From Streptomyces pristinaespiralis (GTDB taxonomy: Bacteria > Actinomycetota > Actinomycetes > Streptomycetales > Streptomycetaceae), in NCBI RefSeq assembly GCF_001278075.1, contig NZ_CP011340.1:1116001-1180000 (forward strand): 64,000 nucleotides of DNA, read 5' to 3'. Shown here piece after piece: positions 28,544 through 38,208 of the stretch. The position numbers were made by a program, and so were the translations under genes. Every line of letters starts with the position of its first letter. Position 1 is the stretch's first letter. The notes below the pieces were generated by a model that had not been told where the DNA came from, did not search any database, and saw only the letters and a program-made list of their open reading frames with translations.

Positions 28544-31500
28544 ACCCGCAGCCCTATCAGCATCGAGGCGATCAAGAAGCTCGGCAGCGAGAACGGCTTC
28601 GAGGTCGAGTCCACCGACGACGCGACGGCGTTCACCGACGAGAACCTCGCCCGCTTCCAGGCGATCGTCTTCAACAACACCAACTCGACACCACAGAGCG
28701 GCGATCTGCTGGACGCCGCGCAGCGCGCCGCGCTCCAGAAGTTCGTCCGCGGCGGAGGCGGATGGGTGGGCCTGCACGCCGCCTCCGCGAGCGAACGCGA
28801 CTGGGACTGGTACGAGGGCCTGGTCGGCGCCATCTTCGACAAGCACCCCGCCGTGCAGACCGGCAGGATCAAGGTGCTGGACCGGTCGCACCCCTCCACC
28901 GAGGGCCTGCCCGAACTCTGGGAGCGCACGGAGGAGTGGTACAACTGGCGCACCAATCCGACCGGTAAGGTCCACACGCTCGCCCAGATCAAGGTGCGCG
29001 ACGGGATCACCGGCCTCGACGAGGGCGTCGACCACCCGTGGTCGTGGTGCCAGAACTACGACGGTGGACGCTCCTGGTTCACCGCCGGCGGGCACGCCTC
29101 GTCCGCCTTCCAGGAGCCGGACTTCCTCAAGCACCTGCTCGGCGGCATCCAGTGGGCCGCGGGCAACAGGCCGGGAGACTGCACCGCGACGAAGACCGGC
29201 GCCTTCCAGCGGACACCGCTCGCCACCAGCGACCTCGCCGACCCGTTCGAGCTGGCGGTGGCGCCCGACCGCCGGGTCTTCTTCGTCCAGCGCACCGGCA
29301 AGGTCAAGGTGATCGACCAGTCGACGCTCAAGGTGACGACCGCCCTGGACTTCGAGTACACCCCCGAGATGACGTCGCAGTCCGACGGCCTGCTCGGGCT
29401 CGCGCTCGACCCGGACTTCGGCGAGAACAACTGGCTGTATCTGCTGAACTCCGACAAGACCGAGAAGCAGCTCAACGTCTCCCGCTTCACGGTCACCGGC
29501 AACACCATCGACCCCGCGTCCGAGAAGCGGCTGCTGACCATCCCCACCTTCCGTGGCGAGGGCAGGGCCAACTCGCACATGGCGGGCTCGCTCGCCTTCG
29601 ACAAGGACGGCAGCCTGTACATCGCCACCGGCGACAACACCGACCCCTTCGCGTCCGACGGCTTCACCCCCATCGACGAGGGTGAGGGCCGCCGCGCCTG
29701 GGACGCCCAGGGCACCTCGGGCAACACCAACGACCTGCGCGGCAAGATCCTGCGCATCAAGCCCCAGGACGACGGCACGTACACGGTGCCCGAGGGCAAT
29801 CTCTTCGCGCCCGGCACCGAGAAGACCCGGGCCGAAATCTACGCGATGGGCATGCGCAACCCGTTTCGGATCACCACCGACCCCAGCAGCGGCGCGCTGA
29901 TGGTCGCCGACTACGGGCCCGACGCACGCGCCGCCAAGGCGGACCGCGGGCCGGAGGGCACCGTCGAGTTCATGCGCATCACGAAGGCGGGCAACTTCGG
30001 CTGGCCGTACTGCGTGGGCAACAACATCCCGTTCAACGACTACGACTTCCGGACGAAGACGTCGGGCCCGAAGTTCGACTGCGCGAACCCGGTCAACGAC
30101 TCGCCGAACAACACCGGTCTCACGAACCTCCCGCCGGCCCAGCCGGCCACGGTCTGGTACGCGTACTCGGCCTCGGCCGAGTTCCCCGAGCTCGGCACCG
30201 GCGGCGGCGGCCCGATGGGCGGTCCCGTGTACGACCACGATCCGGCGGTCACCTACCAGGGCAAGTTCCCCGAGGCGTTCGAGGGGAAGTGGTTCAACTA
30301 CGAGCTGACCCGTAAGTGGTTCAAGACCTTCTCCGTCCAGCAGCAGGACCAGACGTTCACCGACCCGCGTTTCCAGCCGGCGAAGGCGGGCGACCTGCAC
30401 TCCATCAACACCGTCTTCGGCGACATGGCGTGGAACCAGCCCTTCGACGCCGACTTCGGCCCGGACGGCGCGCTGTACGTCATCGACTTCGGACTCGGCA
30501 GCGGCACCGGCCGCGGCGGCAGCAACGAGGGCTCCGGCATCTACCGCATCGACTACGTCGGCGACAACCGGCTGCCCACCGCCAGGGCCACGGCCGCCCC
30601 GGACAGCGGTTCCGTGCCGCTGACCGTGCAGTTCTCCAGCGACGGCTCGGGGCTGCCCGACAACGTGCCCGTGACGTACGCCTGGGACTTCGACGGCGAC
30701 GGGACGACCGACTCGACCGAGGCGAACCCGACGCACGTGTACCAGGAGAAGGGACGCTTCACCGCCCGGCTGACCGTCACCGGACCCGGTGACCTCACGG
30801 GTCTCGCCGTCCAGGACATCACCGTCGGCAACACCAGGCCGCAGGTCACCGTCCAGCGGCCGCCGAACGGCGGGATGTTCAGCTTCGGCGACACCATTCC
30901 CTTCACGGTGAAGGTCAAGGACAAGGAGGACGGCGCGCGGATCGACTGCTCCCGGGTGGTCGTGCAGTCGCAGCTCGGACACGACTCGCACCTGCATCCG
31001 CTGGACAACTACACCGGATGCGCCGGCGAGATCGTGACCGACGCCGGTGACAGCCACGGGCCCGGCCAGAACCTCTACTACGGCATCACCGCCCAGTACG
31101 AGGACAAGGGAGCGCCGGGCGTGCCCGCGCTGACCGGGTCCGCGTCGCTGACGCTGCGCACCACGTTCCGCGAGGGTGAGCACATGACGTCGACGGGCGG
31201 CGCGCACGACGGAGTCGTGGTCGGCTCCCGCGCCGACGCCTCCGGCGGCAAGCGGCTCATCGAGATCGAGCACGGCGACTGGGTCAGCTTCGACCCGGTC
31301 TCGTTGAAGGGCATCGACTCCGTGACCGTGGGGGCGACGTCCGGCGGCATGGGCGGAACCGTGGAGTTCCGCGCCGGCTCGCCGACCGGTCCGCTGCTCG
31401 GCCAGGTGACCGTGCCGGCCACGGGCGGCTGGGGCAACTTCGTCTCGCCCACGACCGCGCTGGCGGACCCGGGCGGTACCACGAAGCTGTACGCGGTCTT

Positions 31501-31852
31501 CAGCAACCCGGAGTGGACCGCGGACAAGCCGGACCTGCTCAGCGTGGACTGGCTGCACTTCAACGGACACGGCGTGCAGAAGCGTCAGGGCGCCAAGGTG
31601 ACCGTCACGGCCGCGCCGGCCTCCGGGGACGCGCCTCTCGCCGTTCAGCTGTCCGGCGGCGTACGGCTGCCAGAGGGCCGGACCGCCGCCTCGTACCACT
31701 GGGACTTCGGCGACAACTCGAAGCCCGCGGGCGAGGAGACGGCGAAGGCGACGCACACCTATGCACGCCCCGGCGCCTACACCGCACATCTCACCGTCAC
31801 CGACGACAAGGGTGACACGACCACCGGCTTTGTCCGCATCGACGTCGGCTGA
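28544..31852 (+). pseudogene. 5'-truncated ThuA-domain / PQQ-type sugar dehydrogenase with PKD and CBM6 domains
   Basis: The frame is open from 28490 but has no ATG, GTG or TTG until GTG 28766, well inside the ThuA domain. The coding match begins near 28550 (SPISIEAIKKLG), so the signal peptide and first ThuA strand are absent. Domains, by nucleotide, are ThuA to about 29160, a glucose/sorbosone-dehydrogenase beta-propeller 29200-30570, PKD (WDFDGDGTTD) 30580-30830, a CBM6-like region 31170-31590 and a second PKD (YHWDFGDN) 31600-31850. Relatives are large secreted proteins acting on sugars. The rest of the frame is intact with normal codon bias. It could be a recent deletion, an assembly error, or a protein started at GTG 28766 without export. 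The isomerase gene follows 16 bp later. Confidence 0.7.
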
Positions 31853-31868
31853 CTCAAGGGAGATCCGA

Positions 31869-32762
31869 ATGAACGGCACCAGACGCGCATTCCTCGGCAG
31901 GGCGCTCGGCGTCGCCGCCGCCGCCGCGGCGGCCACCGCGGCGGGTCCGCTCGCGTACGCGGCCGACGCGGAGGGGACGGCTCCGGAGACGGCGCGGCGC
32001 TGCCGCCGCATCCCGCCCTCCGGGATCGGCATGCACCTCTACACCATGCGCACCCCGCTGGCGGCGGACTTCAAGGGGACCCTCGCCCGGCTGGCGCAGA
32101 TCGGTTACGCGACGGTCGGGGTGAGCGGCCGGCACGGGAACAGCGCGGCCGCGATCCGCTCCATGCTCGACGAGACGGGTCTGCGGGCGGTCCTCGAGCA
32201 CGTGGCGTACGACATCGTGCGCGGCAGCGGACTGCCGCAGGCCATCGAGGACACCCACACCCTCGGCGCGCGGTGGATCGTCGTGCCGAGCCTGCCGGGG
32301 GCGATGCACACCCCGGCCGGATTCCGTGAAGCGGCCCGGGAGTTCAACAAGGCGGGTCTCGCCGCCCGCAACGCGGGTCTCGGCCCCGTGCTGTTCCACA
32401 ACCACGGCGCGGACCACCAGGTGGTGGACGGAGAGAACCTGTACGACATCCTGCTGCGGGAGACCGACCCCGAGCTCGTCGGCTTCGAGCTGGACGTCTA
32501 CTGGGCGGCCAAGGGCGGCGGCAGCGACCCGCAGGACCTGTTCGTGGAGCACCGCCGGCGCTTCCCGGCGCTGCACGTCAAGGACATGGCGCCGAGCGGC
32601 GGGTTCGCCGATGTCGGCTCCGGTGTCCTGGACTTCGCCGCGATGTTCGACACCGCTCGCAGCGGCGGTGTGAAGCAGTGGCTGGTCGAGCACGACGCTC
32701 CGGCCGACCCGTTCGCCACCGCGCAGAACAGCTACACCCACCTGGCGAACCTCAGGTACTGA
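31869..32762 (+). CDS. Secreted sugar phosphate isomerase/epimerase family protein (AP endonuclease 2 fold)
   Basis: The product has 297 residues. The N-terminus TRRAFLGRALGVAAAA carries a twin-arginine motif and hydrophobic stretch, so Tat export is likely. The mature part is a xylose-isomerase-like TIM barrel: GIGMHLYTMR near the start, LFHNHGADHQ and FELDVYWAAKGG supplying metal-ligand His/Glu/Asp, and ALHVKDMAP. These enzymes isomerise or epimerise sugars; the substrate is unknown. ATG 31869 has AGGGAGA upstream. It is 16 bp downstream of the ThuA/dehydrogenase gene, so the two likely form one carbohydrate-use operon under the LacI operator. A long bidirectional terminator follows. Confidence 0.87.
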   Translation: MNGTRRAFLGRALGVAAAAAAATAAGPLAYAADAEGTAPETARRCRRIPPSGIGMHLYTMRTPLAADFKGTLARLAQIGYATVGVSGRHGNSAAAIRSMLDETGLRAVLEHVAYDIVRGSGLPQAIEDTHTLGARWIVVPSLPGAMHTPAGFREAAREFNKAGLAARNAGLGPVLFHNHGADHQVVDGENLYDILLRETDPELVGFELDVYWAAKGGGSDPQDLFVEHRRRFPALHVKDMAPSGGFADVGSGVLDFAAMFDTARSGGVKQWLVEHDAPADPFATAQNSYTHLANLRY

Positions 32763-32768
32763 GCGCAC

Positions 32769-32823
32769 GCGAAGAAGGAGCCCCGCACCACCCCCCGTGG
32801 GTGGTGCGGGGCTCCTTCTTCGC
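32769..32823. terminator. Bidirectional terminator hairpin
   Basis: A perfect 24-bp inverted repeat (32769-32792 and 32800-32823) has a 7-nt loop. It sits between the convergent isomerase and ABC ATPase genes, and the flanking GAGCG...CGCTC partly extends the stem. The right arm includes CTTCTT. It should stop transcription from both sides. Confidence 0.85.
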
Positions 32824-32825
32824 GC

Positions 32826-33671
32826 TCAGTCCTGCGCGGAGGCCGCGCCCAGCAGGCCGCGGATGTGGGTGGTGGCCTCCCGGAACTCGGGCCGTCCCAT
32901 CGTGTCGGTGTAGTCCCGTTCCGCCGGCAGTCCCACGTCGATGATCTCGGTGATGGTGCCCGGCCTGGCGCTCATCACGACGACCCGGTCGGCGAGGTAG
33001 CAGGCCTCGGAGATCGAGTGGGTCACCAGGAGCACCGTGGTGCCGGTCTCCCGCCAGATCCGGTTCAGTTCGGTGTTCATCTGCTCACGGGTCAGCGCGT
33101 CGAGGGCGCCGAACGGCTCGTCCATGAGCAGCACGGGCGGTTCGTGCAGCAGGGCGCGGCAGAGCGCGACGCGCTGCTGCATACCACCCGAGAGCTCGTG
33201 CGGCAGAGCGTCCTCGAAGCCGCTCAGGCCCGTCATGGCGATCAGTTCGTCGGCGCGCCTTCGTCCGAGCTCTGCCGGCATCTTCCGCATCTCCGCCTGG
33301 AGCAGGATGTTGCGGCGGGCGGAGCGCCATTCGAGCAGGGCGGCGCGCTGGAACACGTAACCGATGTCGTGGCGCGGCCCCTGCACCCGCTCGCCGCCGA
33401 GCAGTACATCGCCCGTGGAGGGCTTGAGCAGTCCGGCGACCAGCTTGAGCAGGGTCGACTTGCCGCAGCCCGAGGGCCCGACGATGGCGACGAACTCCCC
33501 TGCCCGGACATCGAGATCGACGTCGGTCAGCGCGGTCACATCGCGGTTCTTGGTGCGGAAGCGGACGGCGACGTCCTTGATGCCGACCGCCGGGGTGGTG
33601 GCGGACCGGCCGCCCTGTCTGTCGTTCGTCACGTCCGGCTCCCGCACGGTGGTGTTCCTGGGCATCGTCAT
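32826..33671 (-). CDS. ABC transporter ATP-binding protein (SsuB/TauB/ThiZ-like)
   Basis: The product has 281 residues. Walker A GPSGCGKST, signature LSGGMQQR, Walker B VLLMDEPFGALD and the H-loop LLVTHSISEA are all present. It powers import of a small organic molecule with the permease and binding protein upstream. Its start overlaps the binding-protein stop as ATGA, so the genes are translationally coupled. The closest groups handle sulfonates, taurine, nitrate or pyrimidine thiamine precursors; which applies here cannot be told from the ATPase. Confidence 0.9.
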   Translation of the reverse strand: MTMPRNTTVREPDVTNDRQGGRSATTPAVGIKDVAVRFRTKNRDVTALTDVDLDVRAGEFVAIVGPSGCGKSTLLKLVAGLLKPSTGDVLLGGERVQGPRHDIGYVFQRAALLEWRSARRNILLQAEMRKMPAELGRRRADELIAMTGLSGFEDALPHELSGGMQQRVALCRALLHEPPVLLMDEPFGALDALTREQMNTELNRIWRETGTTVLLVTHSISEACYLADRVVVMSARPGTITEIIDVGLPAERDYTDTMGRPEFREATTHIRGLLGAASAQD

Positions 33672-34690
33672 CCCTTCATCGCGGTGGCGCTGTCCCAGTA
33701 CTCCCCTACGGCCTTGGGGCTGCTGACCAGTCCGGCCTCGGCGAAGACGTCGATGGTCTGCTGCCAGTCGGCCTCGGTGTTCACACCGGGGGCCTGTCCC
33801 TGCGTCGCGTCGGTGTGCAGCAGGGTGAGCGTGGTGGCGAACTGCTCGGACAGGACCTCCTTCGGCGGCAGTTGCTCGCTCGCGCCGTCCATCGAGGCGA
33901 CGGCGGGTTCGGGCGCCTTCTCGGCCGCCGCGAAGGATTCGCTGACCGCCTTCGCCATGCGCTGCGCGAGGTCCTTCTTACCGGTGAGGACCTTCTGGCC
34001 GGCGATGAGGCCGTTGGAGTAGAAGTTCAGGCCGTTCTCGGAGAACCGGAGGTAGGAGACGGGCTTCTTGGCCTTGTTCTGCATGGTGGGGCCCTGGTCG
34101 CTGGCGTACCCGAGCAGGCCGTCGGTCTTGCCGGAGATCACCGCGGCGATCTTGCCCGCCGGGTCGGTGTTCTGGACCTTGACGTCGGACTCGCTGAGGC
34201 CGTTCTTCTCCAGGAAGATCGGGAACGTCTTCGACAGGGCGTCACCGGCGGTGCCCGCGATGGTCCTGCCCTTGAGGTCGGCGGGGCTCTTGATGTTCTG
34301 CGACTCGAAGAACTGCACCGAGGACGGAGTGGTCTGGAGGAAGACGCCGAGGCTCTTGACCTTGACCCCGGCGTCCACTCCGGACAGCACGGCGGGTGTG
34401 TCGGCCCAGCCGAAGTCGGTCTGGCCCGCACCGGTCGCCTGCACCGTCTTCTGGGAGCCCTGGCCGGCGCGTATGTCGAGGTCGATGCCGTGCTTCTCGA
34501 AGATCTTCTGCTGCTTGCCGTAGTAGAACGGCGCGTGTTCGCCGTACGGGTACCAGTTGAGGGTCAGCGTCACCTTGTCCAGCTTCTTCCCCGAGGAGCT
34601 GGTGGATGTGCCGGAGTCGTCCCCGCCGCAGGCGGTGGCGGCCAGGAGCAGCGGTACGAGGCCGGTCAGAAGCAGTCTGCGCGCAGTCAT
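33668..34690 (-). CDS. NMT1/THI5-type ABC transporter substrate-binding lipoprotein
   Basis: The product has 340 residues. The signal sequence carries the lipobox ATAC (Cys21). The mature protein starts LTLNWYPYGEHAPFYYGKQQKIFEKHGIDLDI, the hallmark of the NMT1/THI5/SsuA binding-protein superfamily, followed by FGWADTPAVL and DLKGRTIAGTAGDALSKTFP. Members bind thiamine-pyrimidine precursors, sulfonates or related compounds. ATG 34690 has AAGGA 7 nt upstream. It lies 43 bp after the permease gene. A LacI regulator diverging from this operon is unusual for the family and hints at a sugar-related or catabolic substrate. Confidence 0.88.
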   Translation of the reverse strand: MTARRLLLTGLVPLLLAATACGGDDSGTSTSSSGKKLDKVTLTLNWYPYGEHAPFYYGKQQKIFEKHGIDLDIRAGQGSQKTVQATGAGQTDFGWADTPAVLSGVDAGVKVKSLGVFLQTTPSSVQFFESQNIKSPADLKGRTIAGTAGDALSKTFPIFLEKNGLSESDVKVQNTDPAGKIAAVISGKTDGLLGYASDQGPTMQNKAKKPVSYLRFSENGLNFYSNGLIAGQKVLTGKKDLAQRMAKAVSESFAAAEKAPEPAVASMDGASEQLPPKEVLSEQFATTLTLLHTDATQGQAPGVNTEADWQQTIDVFAEAGLVSSPKAVGEYWDSATAMKG

Positions 34691-34733
34691 TGCTGGTCCT
34701 TCTCGTCGACTTGGAACGGTGCCCGGGGTTCTG

Positions 34734-35597
34734 TCAGTAGGTGGTGGTGACGCCGGTCTCCCGGCGGCTCGCGTGCCACGGGAGCAGCAGCTTCTCGGCG
34801 ATCTCGACGAGGACGAAGAGGACGACGCCGATCAGGGACATCACGAGGAGGCCGGCGAACAGCATGGGGGTGTCGAGGTTTCCGTTGGCCTGGAGGATCA
34901 CGTATCCGAGCCCCTCGTTGGCGCCGACGAACTCACCGACCACCGCGCCGGTCACGGCGAGGGTCACCGCGACCTTGAGGCCGGAGAACAGGTGCGGCAG
35001 GGACGCGGGCATCCGGATCTTCACGAAGGTCTGCCAAGGGCTCGCCCCCATGGTCGAGGAGAGCTGGAGCATCTCCGGGTCGACGGCCTTGAGCCCGGTC
35101 ACCATGGAGATGACGACAGGGAAGAAGGCGATCAGGACGGCGATGAGGATCTTGGGTGCGATGCCGAAGCCGAGCCACACCACGAACAGGGGCGCGATGG
35201 CGATCTTCGGAACGACCTGTGCGAACAGCAGGATCGGGTACAGCGTCTTCTCGACGGTGGCCGAGTACACCATGATCACAGCGGCGAAGACCCCGACGAC
35301 GACCGCGATCAGGAAGCCGAGGAGCGTCTCGTAGGTGGTCACCCAGCTGTGCTGCCAGATGTAGTCGGCCTTGCCCGTCAGCACGTCCAGCGTCGCGCCG
35401 GGTGACGGAACGAGGTAGGGCTCGACCAGTTCGGCGGCGGCTGTCACCCACCAGACGGCGAAGCAGGCGAGGAGCAGGGCGACCGGGCGCCAGCTCTGTT
35501 CGAGCAGACGGGACGCCCGCTCCTTGGGGCTCGGCCTCTCACGCCGGTCGACTCCCGCCACCTTCACGGGTGCTGCCTTGATGGCGCTCTGACTCAC
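34734..35597 (-). CDS. ABC transporter permease (SsuC/TauC-like)
   Basis: The product has 287 residues with about six membrane helices (first near residues 40-58) and the cytoplasmic EAA-like loop around LQLSSTMGASPWQTFVKIRMPASLPHLFSGLK that docks to the ATPase. GTG 35597 is preferred over TTG 35603 because AGGAG is 6 nt from the GTG. It is the first gene of a three-gene operon (permease, binding protein, ATPase) divergent from the LacI regulator; the operator palindromes lie 45-70 bp upstream. Confidence 0.88.
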   Translation of the reverse strand: MSQSAIKAAPVKVAGVDRRERPSPKERASRLLEQSWRPVALLLACFAVWWVTAAAELVEPYLVPSPGATLDVLTGKADYIWQHSWVTTYETLLGFLIAVVVGVFAAVIMVYSATVEKTLYPILLFAQVVPKIAIAPLFVVWLGFGIAPKILIAVLIAFFPVVISMVTGLKAVDPEMLQLSSTMGASPWQTFVKIRMPASLPHLFSGLKVAVTLAVTGAVVGEFVGANEGLGYVILQANGNLDTPMLFAGLLVMSLIGVVLFVLVEIAEKLLLPWHASRRETGVTTTY

Positions 35598-35641
35598 GGT
35601 CAACTCCTGGTGCGCTCCGGAGCGGCTGAATCGATGAGGGA

Positions 35642-35667
35642 GAAAACGCTTTCAGAAAGCGCTTTCT
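35642..35667. promoter_or_regulatory. LacI-family operator pair in divergent promoter region
   Basis: GAAAACGCTTTC (35642-35653) is followed directly by the perfect palindrome AGAAAGCGCTTTCT (35654-35667). The central CG and flanking AAAG/CTTT fit LacI/GalR operators. It lies between the transporter operon and the regulator, and the same palindrome precedes the ThuA/dehydrogenase gene 7.1 kb away. Confidence 0.8.
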
Positions 35668-35740
35668 GGTAAGGTGTCGCCACGCTAATGACTGGTCGTC
35701 CGCAGGGTCAATAGGTCGTCCCGAAGTTTCGGGGGGTCAA

Positions 35741-36889
35741 GTGAGTGAACGGGAAACACAGGCTCATGTGACGCTGGACGCTGTCGCCCGCCGGGCGGGA
35801 GTGTCCCTCGCAACCGCGTCACGAGCCCTGAACGGCACCACCCGGGTACGGGAGGACCTGCGCAGCCGGGTGCGCGCCGCCGCGGATCAGCTGGGCTACA
35901 TCCCCAACGCCCATGCCCAGGCGCTCGCCAGCGCGTCGAGCAACACCGTGGGCCTGATCTGCCACGACGTCGGCGATCCCTACTTCGCCGCCATCGCCGC
36001 CGGGGTGATGCGCGCCGCCGCGGCGAAGGACCTGCTGGTGATGCTCGCCAGCACCTTCCGCGAACCGGCCCGCGAGATCGCCTACGTGTCCACGCTGCGC
36101 GCCCAGCGGGCCCGCGCCATCCTGCTGATCGGCTCGGGCTTCCAGGACCGCTCGTGGGAGCGGGCGCTCGCGGCGGAGCTCGATCCGTACGTACGGGCCG
36201 GCGGACGCGTCGCGGTGATCAGCAGGCACCGCAGCCTGCGGGCCGACGCCGTGCTGCCGGAGAACCACGGCGGGGCGGCGGCCCTGGCCCGGGCCCTGCT
36301 CGACCTCGGGCACCGGGAGTTCGCGGTGCTCAGCGGCCCGCCGTCCCTGACCACCGTGGCCGACCGGCTCGCCGGCTTCCAGGAGGAACTGGCCCAAAGC
36401 GGCGTCGAACTGCCGCCGGAGCGCATCGTGCGGGGCCCGTTCACCCGGGAGGGCGGCTACGCGGCCGCGCGCACCCTGCTCGCCCGGGGCAACCGGCCCA
36501 CCTGCGTGTTCGCGGTGACCGACGTGATGGCGGTCGGTGCGCTCGCCGCCTTCCGGGAGCAGGGGGTGCGCGTACCGGAGGACATCTCGCTCGCGGGTTT
36601 CGACGACATCCCCCTCGTACGGGAACTCTCGCCTCCGCTGACCACGGTCGCCCTTCCGCTCACCGCCATGGGGGAAGAGGTCATGGAGCTCGCCCTCCGC
36701 GAGCCCAGGGGCCCGCGGTCACGGGTGCTGCGGGTGGGCGGCGAGGTCGTCCTGCGGGCCAGCGTCGCTCCCCCACCGACGCCGACGGCCGCAGCGGTCA
36801 CCGTTGCCGGCGGGGGCATGGAGCAACCGCCCGCGAACCCCCTGAACGCCGGAAGCACCGACCGGCACCTCGGCGCTCACGAACGATGA
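35741..36889 (+). CDS. LacI family transcriptional regulator
   Basis: The product has 382 residues. The N-terminal helix-turn-helix is VTLDAVARRAGVSLATASRALNG (about residues 10-32), followed by the hinge helix region NAHAQALASASS and a periplasmic-binding-protein-like effector domain beginning TVGLICHDVGDPYF. The C-terminal tail is about 40 residues longer than usual and disordered. GTG 35741 follows GGGGGG closely. It likely represses its own promoter, the divergent ABC transporter and, from the shared palindrome, the ThuA/dehydrogenase-isomerase operon. The inducer is unknown, probably a sugar-like compound. Confidence 0.9.
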   Translation: MSERETQAHVTLDAVARRAGVSLATASRALNGTTRVREDLRSRVRAAADQLGYIPNAHAQALASASSNTVGLICHDVGDPYFAAIAAGVMRAAAAKDLLVMLASTFREPAREIAYVSTLRAQRARAILLIGSGFQDRSWERALAAELDPYVRAGGRVAVISRHRSLRADAVLPENHGGAAALARALLDLGHREFAVLSGPPSLTTVADRLAGFQEELAQSGVELPPERIVRGPFTREGGYAAARTLLARGNRPTCVFAVTDVMAVGALAAFREQGVRVPEDISLAGFDDIPLVRELSPPLTTVALPLTAMGEEVMELALREPRGPRSRVLRVGGEVVLRASVAPPPTPTAAAVTVAGGGMEQPPANPLNAGSTDRHLGAHER

Positions 36890-37009
36890 CCGCCACCGAA
36901 GCCGTCCGCCGGCGCACCCGTTGGCGTCGGCGGGCGGCAGGGCCGCACATCCGGCATGCCGTACGGACGGCGCCGGAGGGGGTGCGTTGCGGCGCCCCTC
37001 GGTGTCGCC

Positions 37010-37579
37010 TCAGATACCGCCGTCCTCCCGGCGGTGGATCTGCTCCACCAGGTCCGCCGCGAGTGACTTGATGGTCTCGAGCCCCGCCCGGCCCCAGGGC
37101 CTCGGCGCGGTGTCGACCACACAGACGGTGCCCAGCGCGATGCCCGTACGGTCGATCAGCGGCGCACCCAGGTACGAGCGGATGCCGATCTCGTCGACGA
37201 CCGGGTTGCCCGCGAAGCGCGGGTAGTCGCAGACGTCCTCCAGGACGAGCGCCTTGCGGCGCACGACCACGTGTGGGCAGTACCCGTGGTCGCGCGCCAT
37301 GGACCGGCCCACCCCGGCAGCTCCGGTCGCGCGACCCGGCCCGCTCTCGCCGCGCGTGCCCGACGGGGTGTGCAGCCCGGCGAAGAACTGACGTCTCTCG
37401 TCGATGAAGTTGACCATGGCGTAGGGAGAGCCGGTCACTTCCGCGAGGTTGCGGGCGAAGTCGTCGAAGGCAGCGTCCGGGCGCTCCCCGAACCCGAGCC
37501 GGCGCAGCCGCTGGACACGTGCGGGTGCCTCGCGGTCCACCGGGGTCAGCAGCAGATGGCCGGTGGGGTCGTACGTCAT
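37010..37579 (-). CDS. GAF domain protein, last gene of the conservon
   Basis: The product has 189 residues and a single GAF-like domain (about residues 30-185; FARNLAEVTGSPYAMVNFIDERRQFFAG, then GTVCVVDTAPRPW). Such domains bind small ligands or redox/haem groups. Its ATG overlaps the stop of the GTPase gene as ATGA, so it is coupled to the conservon. In many Streptomyces conservons the fifth gene is a cytochrome P450; here a GAF protein fills that place. It ends convergent with the LacI gene, 120 bp apart. Confidence 0.82.
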   Translation of the reverse strand: MTYDPTGHLLLTPVDREAPARVQRLRRLGFGERPDAAFDDFARNLAEVTGSPYAMVNFIDERRQFFAGLHTPSGTRGESGPGRATGAAGVGRSMARDHGYCPHVVVRRKALVLEDVCDYPRFAGNPVVDEIGIRSYLGAPLIDRTGIALGTVCVVDTAPRPWGRAGLETIKSLAADLVEQIHRREDGGI

Positions 37580-38208
37580 GTCGGTGCTCCAAAGCTCGGT
37601 GCCGGGCCCGGCACGGCGGCGGTGGTGGTGAGCAGGTGCTGGACGAGGGTGACCAGCGTCCCGATGCCCGAACTGGCGATCCGCGCGTCGCACAGCACGA
37701 CCGGCACCTCCGGCTTGAGGTCGATCGCGGCCCGCACCTCCTGCGGGTCGTAGCGGTAGGCACCGTCGAACTCGTTGACGGCCACGATGAATCCGATACC
37801 GCGCCGCTCGAAGAAGTCGACGGCGGAGAACGAGTCCTCGAGCCTGCGGGTGTCGGCGAGCACGACGGCGCCGAGGGCGCCCTCCGACAGTTCGTCCCAC
37901 ATGAACCAGAAGCGTTCCTGGCCCGGTGTGCCGAAGAGATAGAGCACATGGTGCTCGTCCAGCGTCATCCGGCCGAAGTCCATGGCGACCGTGGTGGTCG
38001 TCTTGTACTCGACGCCCTCCAGACTGTCGGTCGCCGCGCTCACCTGGGTGAGCAGTTCCTCGGTGCTGAGCGGTTCGATCTCGCTGACCGCTCCGACGAA
38101 GGTCGTCTTGCCCACCCCGAACCCGCCCGCGACGAGGATCTTGAGCGCGGTGGGGAACTGGTCGCCGCTCCCGGCGACATGGGTGTCAGAGCCGTCGTCG
38201 TAGGCCAT
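37576..38208 (-). CDS. cvnD: Conservon GTPase-like ATP/GTP-binding protein (CvnD type)
   Basis: The product has 210 residues. The P-loop GGFGVGKTT is near residue 30, the switch II-like FGTPGQERF near 95 and NEFDGA as the base-recognition motif near 145. CvnD proteins form a membrane-linked complex with the kinase-like, roadblock and DUF742 partners, resembling eukaryotic G-protein switches. It overlaps the DUF742 gene by 23 bp and the GAF gene by 4 bp, so it is tightly coupled. Confidence 0.92.
   Translation of the reverse strand: MAYDDGSDTHVAGSGDQFPTALKILVAGGFGVGKTTFVGAVSEIEPLSTEELLTQVSAATDSLEGVEYKTTTTVAMDFGRMTLDEHHVLYLFGTPGQERFWFMWDELSEGALGAVVLADTRRLEDSFSAVDFFERRGIGFIVAVNEFDGAYRYDPQEVRAAIDLKPEVPVVLCDARIASSGIGTLVTLVQHLLTTTAAVPGPAPSFGAPT

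Noticed and set aside
28541..32032. Minus-strand 1,163-codon frame
   Set aside because: It is antisense to the ThuA/dehydrogenase and isomerase genes; composition (Val/Arg/Gly-rich) and lack of motifs mark it as a shadow.
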